A program made the position numbers and the translations under genes. From Rhipidocladum racemiflorum (taxonomy: Eukaryota > Streptophyta > Magnoliopsida > Poales > Poaceae): a stretch of DNA of 64,000 nucleotides. The stretch covers positions 3,596,001-3,660,000 of the forward strand of contig CM070583.1 in assembly GCA_036346355.1 (NCBI GenBank). Reading direction: 5' to 3'. The notes under the pieces were generated by a model. That model made no database searches. It was not told the origin of the DNA and saw only the letters and a program-made list of their open reading frames with translations. Shown here one piece after another: positions 55,722-64,000 of the stretch. Position 1 is the stretch's first letter; the number at the start of each line of letters is the position of its first letter.

Positions 55722-56591
55722 TGTCGGTGTTTCGAGCACCGGCAATACGATTTTTCGGTCTTAGGGGGGATCGTGCGTTCCCCCTCCTCGAATGGCCTGA
55801 CTCAAGGGAGCCCAAAGTGTGTACTCGTTTGGGCTGAATATCCCTACTCCAGTTCGTTTGCTGTGTATATGCCCTTTCGGGGTACTACAATCGTCGCTTC
55901 CAAGGGGAAGCTAGGGTTGGTTCGTTGTCCAAACACCCTTTCTGAATATGTTCTTCTATCTTCTTGCTCTCTCTTTCGTCCTCCCTCTCCCCAGGGTCCC
56001 GTTCTCCCTTATATAGGCCAGGAGCTGCGGGTTAAACGGGAGTTCCTCTAAAGAAAGGAAAAGTAGGAGCCGGGGTGTCCTGTCTCGGGGTTCGGTCTTC
56101 GGTCTTGGCGTCCGACCGGCCTCCACCTCCCCGCGTGCTTGGTCGGCCGGCTTGCAGTGGAAGGCTTGGTCCTGTGGAGGAACGTGACGCGCCGCCCCGC
56201 ACGCTTTGTCAGGCGGCTGGTTTTAATGGCGAATGACCCTTGAGGCTTTTGGTGGAGACGTTCCCTTCTGTTCCTTGTTAGAGCGATGGGACCAGTGCCT
56301 GGCTTTGCAGGCGGCTCCTCTGACGCCTTGGGAAGGAACCACCTACCCTGACACGGACGTCCCGGGATGTCGCGTTTGGCAGAACAGGTACTTGAGTACC
56401 GGAGCGCCCAACCGAGGGAGGCCCCCCGACCTGGGTGGTCGGGGAAGGTTGGATGGAGTGCTCCAGCCGAGGCCTGGTCGGGGACCGAGCTCGCCTACGG
56501 CCCACCAGTCTCCGGCTGGGCCTGGGCCTTGAAGGCAGCCCGCTCGAGGTTTCCGGGCTGCTGGGACTATCCATGGTATCAGTATTCGTCA
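55722..56591 (-). repeat. 3' LTR of the Tat-type Gypsy element, 870 bp
   Basis: On the minus strand it starts TGACGAATACTGATACCATG and ends GAAACACCGACA. A minus-strand TATATAA lies at 56009-56015. The polypurine tract GGTCGGGGGCTAC directly precedes it (56592-56604). It is related to the solo LTR at 15900-16742. Confidence 0.88.
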
Positions 56592-56668
56592 GTAGCCCCC
56601 GACCGCGTCCTCGTCAGGAGCGATCGGGGGTTTAGCTTTGTCTTGGCAGACTCGTTCTGCCGACTGTC

Positions 56669-57190
56669 CCGGGTGCGCGACCGCACCCGGTGGGTGTAGC
56701 CCCCGAGCCTCCGAGCGGGTCGGAGATCCAGTCGGAGGGTTACCTGGTCGGAGCTCCTTCGGTTGAGCGCGTGCGACGCATGCTTGACTAGTTGCTTCCT
56801 TCCGGGTGCGAGCGAGCGCACCCGGTGGGTGTAGCCCCCAAGCCTCCGAGCGGGTCGGAGAGCCGGTCGGGGGGTTACCTGGTCGGAGCTCCTTCGGTCG
56901 AGCACGTGCGACGCGCGCTTGACTAGTTGCTTCCTTCCGGGTGCGCGCGAGCGCACCCGGTGGGTGTAGCCCCCGAGCCCCCGAGCGGGTCGGAGAGCCG
57001 GTCGGGGGGTTACCTGGTCGGAGCTCCTTCGGTCGAGCGCGTGCAACGCACGTTTGATTAGTTGCTTCCTTCCGGGTGCGCGCGAGCGCACCCGGTGGGT
57101 GTAGCCCCCGAGCCCCGAGAGGGTCGGAGAGCCGGTCGGGGGGTTACCCGGTCGGAGTCAGACCAATCAAGCAGATGCCAGGCACGCTTG
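56669..57190. repeat. Tandem array inside the Gypsy element, about 135-bp unit, four copies
   Basis: Units start with CCGGGTGCG at 56669, 56802, 56937 and 57072 (spacing 133, 135, 135). They contain CACCCGGTGGGTGTAGCCCC and GGTCGGAGCTCCTTCGGT. The array sits next to the polypurine tract. Few stops occur on the minus strand, which creates repeat-derived open frames. Confidence 0.92.
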
Positions 57191-57624
57191 ACCGGTTGCT
57201 TTGGGCCTTGGTCACTGGGGCGCCCTTGTTTGGAGCTGAGGTCGTCTGCTTCGTAAGGGGCCCGTCGCTTTCAGGCTTTTCGTTACCCGGGTGCCCGGTC
57301 GGCCCAGTGGGCCTCTGCCTCCCTCTAGGTAACCGCAGTGCGGTAGATCTGGTGGTCGGAGCGAAAGAGTTGAAGCGGTTGTTCCGAGGCAGCGCAGCCT
57401 CGGCTTCTGCCATCGCACTGCGGATTTAATGCAAAGCCACGGGTGCAGGGTGACGCGCCTCCTCGATCGACGAAGTGGCCGTCTGGATTTTGCCGTTCCG
57501 TTTCCCGCACCCGTCTATAAAACGAGGGGGGCGTGAACGGTTTCCACCATCGCCTCCCACGCGCTGCTTCTTCTGCTGCTTATGCTTCCTTCTCGCTTCA
57601 GCATCCTTCTCCTCTCAAGCGTCG

Positions 57625-58582
57625 ATGGCGAGCGGAGGTGACGATGCCGGGGGCGGCCACGGGGGCGGGAAGCACCCTGCACCCACGAACCTGCCGGGCC
57701 CGGACCGTCAACGGCCCCGTTCCGACGCCGTGGCCTCTGCTGGCGCGGCGGGAGGCGAACTTGTGCTGCCCCCGTCCTCCTTTCGCGTGCGGGGTCTGCC
57801 TCTGGGGTGAGTTTCTATCGTCGGTTTTTGGATTGAACTTCGGCCCTTTTCCTAACTCTGGCTCATTTTTTTTGCCCTCTTTAGTGCTTCTTGCTTGGGC
57901 ATCCGCTCTCCGCCAGCGGTGCCTTCGTCGACGGCCGCGGCCGAGGTGGGGGGAGCGGATGCTCCGGGCGCCACCTCCCATGCCTCTCCGTCCGCTCTGG
58001 GTGGCCCTTCTGAAATAAGGCTGCGAGCGTCCGCCCTGATGGACGCGCTGAAGAGGCTCGAGGCCACCTTGACTTCCCAGGCCGAGGTTGTTAGCGCTCG
58101 CGAAGCGGAAGCGCTAGATCAGCGGGCTCGTGCCGAGGCGGCTGAGGCAAAGCTCTCCTCGACGCACCAGGAGCTCGTCGCCGTGCTTCGCCCGGCCTTT
58201 GAGGGCATGGCCAGGGCCCTGGCACCACTAAACGTGTGGCTGGAGGAGCCCTCAGAGCCTACCGCGGCCCAGTACGCTCTCGGGTTTGTCCAGGCGGCTG
58301 GGGCCTTGGGCCGTCTTGCCCGCTCTCGCACTTGGCCTTTCGGTCCGCGAGGGGAGGGACACCGCGCTTGTGGTGGCGGAGCACTTGCTGGCTCGGTGCG
58401 CCAGCCGCGATGCCTCCTTCGACCCGATGGCGGTCGTGGACGGGCCTGAGGGGGACGCGGGCCGCGCCCAGCCGGGCGTTCAGATGGCGGCGGAGATACT
58501 GGCGCAGCGGCTGCACGTGGGGACCCTGGGCGCGTCCTTCGAGAGCGACGACGACAACGATGACGACGAGGGCGACGCCTAG
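57625..58582 (+). pseudogene. Antisense open frame (aORF) between pol and 3' LTR, two exons, one frameshift
   Basis: On the strand opposite to pol, ATG 57625 starts a Gly/Pro/Ala-rich frame. A GT-AG intron of 78 bp (57807-57884, GTGAGT...CTTTAG) joins exon 1 to exon 2 in frame. Exon 2 holds a helical, coiled-coil-like stretch (LMDALKRLEATLTSQAEVVS) and ends in an acidic tail (ESDDDNDDDEGDA) with a stop at 58580-58582. One frameshift lies near 58310 between GALGRLARS and LGLSVREG. Antisense ORFs in this position are known in Tat elements of plants such as Grande; function is unknown. The product, if made, would be roughly 290 residues. Confidence 0.6.
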
Positions 58583-60366
58583 GGGTGCGCACCTGGGAGC
58601 TTTTCGAGCTCGCCCCGTCGTTGCCCTTTGTTTTTGTGTTTTTGTGTCTTTTTGGTTTTAAGCAGCTGTCGGCTGGACATCTTTGTACTTGTGTCGATGA
58701 ATGGGAACGGGTGATAATCCTTGCTTCAGCAGACGCTTCTTGCTACCCGTAGCCACTAGGAACCTCGCAAGGTCCCCGAGCGCAGGTCGACGTTGTTGTG
58801 GCTGGGTTGCTGCCGTCCTCCTTTCCCCAACGCTGACACCGCTAGTCGCAGGGTTGGCTTGGTTCAGCGGGAGCCGTCGAGCTTGTGGTCCTGTCGTGGA
58901 CCACTCCTCGAAGAGTTGCCCGGTGGACGCCAATGTGGGACGCTCTCTACTAGGGGGAGAGATCATATTAGACCATTTTAGATTACAGCGAAACGATTTT
59001 AGCAAGTAACGCACTAGGGCTCTTATGCTTCGATCTTTTCAATGAGCGAGGCGTGAAAGAAAGCGAGTTGCTCGGGTACGAAGCGCTCCGATGGCTTGTG
59101 CGAGGGATGGGTATTCTCGATTTAGCCAAGGATCGCCGCCTTTCGGGCACTTCCTTCTTCCACAGGACGTTACTTCGAAACCGTAGCCACTGGGGCGTAG
59201 GTCATAACGCCTGAGTCGAGAGGGTTACCGTTGGGTGGAATCCGAGGGTTAATCGGGTCGCCGACTCGTGTAAGCGCGGGGAGCGGCTATCCTTCTTGCG
59301 CTCGCGCGGGAAGAGGACGTTCCGGTCTAGCCTCGGACTACTCCGCTAGGGCACTTCCTTCTTCCACGATGCACTACTTCATGACCGTAGCCGCGGGGGC
59401 GTAGGCCGTAGCGTTTGGGTTGAGAGGGTTACCGTCGAGGAGGGTTCTGAAGGTTGGTCGGATTTCCTACCCAGGCGTGCGCAAAGAAAGGCGGCCGAGA
59501 TCCGGTTTCTTAGCACGACGAAATTTATGCAAAGGACTTTCTGCGGGTTGTGCAAGTGACTTTTGGCCGATTGGCCCAGTCTAAGTACTGGTTGTTTGCT
59601 TGTCTTTGCATTTCTTGTTGCGATAGGCACCTGGCGACCATAGCTGTGAGAACTGCGGGGTTGCTCGGGCGTAGGTTGCCAGGTTTATCATGCTTGAAAG
59701 AAACGAAGACAGATCTTACTTAGACCGTTCACTATGCGGGGACGGAGTATCCCCGACCGGCTTGGAGGTCGCCCTTCTCAAGCGCCTGCTTCTACCGCAA
59801 AGCGCTACTTCGCAACCGTAGCCGCTGGGGCGTAGGCCGTAGTGCTTGGGTTGAGAGCATTACTACAAGGAGGGGTCCGGTGGTCGGTCGGGTCACCTGG
59901 CCCAAGTGGTTATGAGCAGCCCCCGAGTGGGGCGTGAGGACTGGTTCGCAGTCGTCACGCACCGCTAAAAAACTCGGGAGGCGGCAAAAGGGAGAAAATT
60001 GAAGGTCAAAGCTGACTTATCTTTTTTGTGGTTGATTTTTTGGTCGGAGATAGCTTGGGGTGCTCCTGCTTCGGAACCCGGCCCCTGGCGCTCCGTCGGG
60101 AAGGAGATGTTCAGTGCGTCCGGCGCACTCCTTTCTTTCCTTCTCGTTCTTCGAGGCGAACCACTCTTCTCAGCAGAGGTCGGAGCCTGGCCGTGGGGTG
60201 AATTGGCGCACCGTGCGAGTGCTTCGACGGTGTCACGGAGGCCGTGGCGTCCGAGACAAGGGGGATGTCAAGAGGGTAATCCAGTGGCTCGGCCGGACCA
60301 CTGAACGACTATAAGCTCCGCGAACTAAAAAACATCTCGAGAAATACAACGGTGGAAACAAATTGT
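58583..60366 (-). other. Gypsy non-coding region between pol and aORF with dispersed repeats
   Basis: A phrase CCGTAGCCRCKGGGGCGTAG followed by GAGAGGGTTACC-like text recurs at 59181, 59385 and 59816. ACTTCCTTCTTCCAC also recurs (59148 and 59354). No coding region was recognised. This long spacer is usual in Tat elements. Confidence 0.6.
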
Positions 60367-63300
60367 CTAAGGATAAAATTTCCTTAGTTTTTCTATGTTC
60401 CGGGCGTTGGGGATAGCGTTGCCCTCGGCATCCTTCAGACAGAAGGTGCCGGGTCGAAGGATTTCCGAGATGGTGAAGGGACCTTCCCATGGCGGAGAAA
60501 GCTTGTGTTTGTCTTTGTTGGATTGGACTTGGCGTAGGACCAAGTCGCCGACGCTGAAGGACCGGTTGCGAACTTGGCGACTGTGGTACCGCCGAAGGGT
60601 CTGTTGATACTTTGCGGATCGCAGGGTGGCGATGTCACGTAGTTCGTCCAGCTGGTCGATGGCGTCTTGCTGCGCTTCGAGCCCCCGAGTCTCGTCGTAG
60701 GCTTGAAGTCTTGGAGCGCCGTATTCCAGGTTAGTCGGGAGAACAGCTTCTGCCCCGAATACCAGGAAGAACGGCGTGAACCCGGTCGACCGGGTCGGCG
60801 TGGTCTGTAGGCTCCAGAGAACGGAGGGCTGCTCGGCCGCCCATCGTCCTGCGAATGTCTTCAGTCGACTGAAGATTCGCGGCTTTAGCCCTTGGAGGAT
60901 CATGCTGTTTGCTCGTTCCTCCTGGCCGTTGGCTCGGGGATGCGCTACTGCTGCCCAGTCGACGCGGATGTTGAAGTCATCGCAAAACTCAAGGAACTCC
61001 TTCCCTGTGAATTGCGTTCCGTTGTCGGTGATGATGGAGTTAGAGACTCCGAATCAGTAGACGATGTCGCGGAAGAAGTTCGCCGCTTGCGCCGAGGTGA
61101 TGGTTGCGAGCGGCTTTGCCTCTATCCATTTGGTGAACTTATCCACCGCGACAAGTAGATGAGTGAAGCCCCCGGGCGCCTTCCTGAAGGGCCCGACCAG
61201 ATCAAGTCCCCAAACCGCGAAAGGCCAGGTGATGGGGATTGTCTATAGAGCCTGCGCCGGGAGATGCATCTGCCGAGCGAAGAACTGACATCCTTCGCAG
61301 GTGCGGACGATCTGCTCGGCGTCGGCCATGGCGGTCGGCCAGTAGAAGCCCTATCGGAAGGCTTTTCCTACCAGGGTCCGTGGCACGGCGTGGTGGCCGC
61401 AGATGCCGCCGTGGATGTCGATCAGCAGTTCCTTCCCTTGGTCGGCCAATATGCATCTCTGAAGAACCCCGGAAGGGCTTTTCTTGTAGAGCTCTTTCTC
61501 GACCAGGACGAAGGATCTCGCCCTCCGAGCGAGGCGCCGGGCCTCGGTTGGGTCAGTGGGGAGCGATCCGTCCGCCAACCGGGCGAGGAAGGGCTCCCTC
61601 CAGTCGGAGTCGACGGTGAGGACACTTCGGTTTGACCCAGGCGGGCTCGAGCCCGACTGCTCAGCGGTCGGGGCGGTCGCCTTCAGAGGGTTGGACGCGC
61701 TCTCGACTGTTGAGTCCAACCGGATGGACGGCTTGTGGAGATCGGAGACGAAGATCCCGGGAGGGACCGGTCCCCTGCTGGGGACGAGGTTGGCAAGCGC
61801 GTCAGCTTCGCTGTTGTTGCGTCTATAGCTGTGGTGAAGCTCGAAACCCTTGAACCTTTCCTCGAGCTTGCGCACTTCCAAACAATAGGCCGCCATGTGA
61901 GTGTCGCGAGGCTTCGTGGCCTTCATCACTTGGTCGACAACGAGCTTGGAGTCGCCGCGGACGTAGAGTCGTCGGGCACCGAGGTCGGCAGCGATCCAGA
62001 GACCGTTGACCAAGGCCTCATACTCGGCAACATTGTTGGTTGCGTCGAAAAGCAGTCGGATGGCGTACTGAAGCTTGTTGCCGAGCGGGGAGATGATGAT
62101 GACTCCTACCCCTGCTCTGATCTTGGTGTAGGACCCGTCGAAGTACATCGTCCAGTACTCCGGGTCTTCCATCCTCGGCGGAGCTTGAGCTTCGGTCCAC
62201 TTGGCGACGAAATCGGCCAAGACCTGCGACTTGATTGCCGTCCTGGGGACGTACGATATGTCGAGGCCGTTGAGCTCAAGCGCCCATTTGGCTATCCTCC
62301 CCGTGGCATCACGGTTGTGGACGATCTCGCCGAGTGGTGAGGAAGTCACCACTGAGACCGGGTGTCGGTCGAAGTAGTGGACCAGATTCCTCTTTGCGAT
62401 CAGCACCGCGTATAGTAGCTTCTGTATCTGCGGGTACCGGGTCTTTGTCTCGGAGAGTACTTCGCTGATGAAGTATACTGGCCTTTGCACCTTGAGCATA
62501 TGGCCTTCCTCGGCTCGCTCTACGACGAGTGCCGCGCTGACGACCTTGGTCGTGGCGGCGATGTAGAGGAGTAGAGGTTCCCGTGGCGCCGGGGCGACCA
62601 GCACCAGAGGCGAAGTCAGGAAAACCTTCAGTCAACTGAGGGCCTCCTGAGCTTCTTGCATCCAGACAAAGCGATCGGATTTCTTCAACAGCTTGTAAAG
62701 TGGCATCCCGCGCTCGCCGAGGCGAGACACGAAACAGCTTAGGGTTGCGAGGCACCCCGTCAGCCTTTGGACTCCCTTCAGGTTGTCGATTGGCCCCATC
62801 TTTACGATGGCGGAGATCTTCATCGTCTCCGAACGCGACATCGAAGCCGAGCAACTTTCCCTTCGGGACCCCGAAGACGCACTTCTCGGGGTTGAGCTTT
62901 ATGTGAAACCGCCGAAGGTTCGCAAAAGTCTCCTCCAGGTCGGTGACGAGGTCGTCGGCCTTCCTGGTCTTGATAACGATGTCGTCGACGTATGCCTCGA
63001 TGTTACGGCCTATTTGGTCGGAAAAACACATCTGCATACATCGCTGGTATGTAGCTCCCACATTTTTCAGACCAAATGGCATCGTTACATAACAAAACGA
63101 GCCATGCGGGGTGATGAAGGAGGTCGCGAGCTGGTCGGACTCCTTCATCGCGATCTGGTGATAGCTCGAGTAGGCATCCAGAAAAGTGAGGGACTCACAC
63201 CCGGCGGTGGAATCCACTACTTGGTCGATGCGGGGCAATGGAAACGGATCTTTGGGACACGCCTTATTCAGGCTCGTGTAGTCAATGCACATTTTCCATT

Positions 63301-64000
63301 GCCCGGATTTCTTTTTATAAGGACGGGATTGGCGAGCCACTCGGGGTGGCGTACTTCCCTTATAAACCCGGCAGCTAAGAGCTTGGCGATCTGCTCTCCG
63401 ATGGCCTTGCGCTTTTCTTCGTCGAAACGGTGCAGGCGCTGAGCAATCGGCCTGGAGCCCGGCCGGATGTTCAAGGTGTGCTCGACGACTTCTCTCGGGA
63501 TCCCGGGCATGTCCGAAGGCGTCCACGTGAAGACGTCCCGGTTTGCTCGGAGGAAGTCGATGAGCACGCTTTCCTATTTGGCGGGGAGCGTGGCTCTGAC
63601 CCGCACCGTCTTGGCGGGATCCTGGGGATCAACCGCGACCTCCTTCGTGTCCTTCGCGGACTTGAAGGAGCTTGGCCCCGACTTGCTGGAGTCGGGGGCG
63701 GATCCGAGGACTTTCCCCTGGATGTCGGCGAGCTCGGCGGACGCGATGACCGCCGATGCCAGCTTGCAGCTGCTTTGCTCGCAGTTGTAGGCGAGCTGAA
63801 AAGACGAGGCCACGGTGATGACTCCTTTTGGCCCCGACATCTTCAGCTTGAGGTAAGTATAGTTGTGGACCGCCATGAACTTGGCGTAGCATGGCCTCCC
63901 TAGGATGGCGTGGTAGGAGTCGGGGAATTCCACAACCTCAAAGGTGATGTTCTCAGTGCAGAAGTTTCCCGGGCCCCCGAAGGTAACGGGCACATCGACC
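60367..64000 (-). pseudogene. Gypsy Tat-lineage pol (protease, RT, dual RNase H, integrase), degenerate
   Basis: Minus-strand order: protease-type segment (FPDSYHAILGRPCYAKFMAV, 63574-64000, partial); an in-frame TAG at 63571-63573; RT (HPEWLANPVLIKRNPG, frameshift near 63310, FGLKNVGATYQRCM, YVDDIVIK); another frameshift near 62830; RNase H (PVYFISEVLSETKTRYPQIQ); a second RNase H of the aRH type (YFDGSYTKIRAGVGVI, NNVAEYEALVNGLWIAADLG); the integrase zinc finger (HGGICGHH then CEGCQFF); the integrase core (ITDNGTQFTGKEFLEFCDDF, HPRANGQEERAN); and a C-terminal domain ending NIEKLRKFYP at 60367. Stops also occur after GKAFR, PAQAL and DIVY. It would make the enzymes for reverse transcription and insertion, but this copy is dead. 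Confidence 0.92.

Larger units (their letters stand above)
55722..64000 (-). mobile_element. Ty3/Gypsy retrotransposon, Tat lineage, 3' part (5' end beyond window)
   Basis: It is read on the minus strand: protease, RT, two RNase H domains, integrase, a long non-pol region with an antisense reading frame, a tandem array, polypurine tract and 3' LTR. Two successive RNase H modules mark the Tat lineage. ACAGT at 55717-55721 is the expected target duplication. The 5' LTR and most of gag lie past position 64000. Coding regions carry several stops and frameshifts, so this copy is not autonomous. Confidence 0.9.

Noticed and set aside
56233..57256. Multiple open frames over the Gypsy LTR and tandem array
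   Set aside because: Repeat-derived and GC-rich; periodic peptides mirror the 135-bp unit.
61239..63903. Plus-strand open frames of 100-219 codons
   Set aside because: Shadows of the minus-strand Gypsy pol; the minus frames carry RT, RNase H and integrase motifs.

Overview
This is a plant nuclear window, almost certainly from a grass and most likely Oryza (rice). The evidence is spliced genes with GT-AG introns, Stowaway MITEs (CTCCCTCC ends, TA duplications), Tourist-like MITEs (TAA/TTA duplications), a CACTA element, a Helitron ending in CTAG, and LTR retrotransposons of the Copia and Ty3/Gypsy-Tat types. No bacterial-type operons, CRISPR arrays, rRNA or tRNA genes were seen. All calls come from reading the sequence; no database search was possible.

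Only two host genes look intact. One is a seven-exon NAC transcription factor with a C-terminal membrane anchor (5348-8885, minus). The other is an intronless berberine-bridge-enzyme-like FAD oxidase (51040-52689, minus). Both have broken relatives in the window. The first exon, part of the second exon and the promoter of the NAC gene are repeated at 34372-35255. A tail fragment of a BBE-like gene lies at 20044-20195. The 3' flank of the BBE gene (49985-51039) is repeated at 27197-27594 plus 34231-34383. The NAC copy is fused directly to the copied BBE flank, so a chimeric truncated NAC gene now ends in BBE-derived downstream sequence.

Layout: 1-990 hAT transposase pseudogene; 1400-4300 microsatellites and nested MITEs; 4300-9320 NAC gene and flanks; 9640-14700 MITEs, a compound minisatellite and hAT-like debris; 14720-19030 a MITE split by an LTR unit that is itself split by a Gypsy solo LTR, followed by a second LTR unit with arrays of a short palindrome; 19030-25000 a BBE remnant and a Stowaway MITE split by a 4.5-kb solo LTR; 26250-34990 a hAT-like element, the copied BBE flank, a decayed Copia element (itself carrying a 1.4-kb hAT-like insertion) and the chimeric NAC copy; 35280-36610 tandem and direct repeats; 37412-49325 a complete CACTA element with perfect ends; 49490-53235 the BBE locus with its own MITE and Helitron; 54050-55710 hAT-like remnants; 55722-64000 the 3' part of a Tat-lineage Gypsy element on the minus strand.

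The duplicated BBE flank acts as a natural empty-site control. Comparing the two copies shows exactly where the Copia element, a Stowaway MITE and a 234-bp Helitron inserted. Most other insertions can be ordered by target-site duplications and nesting.
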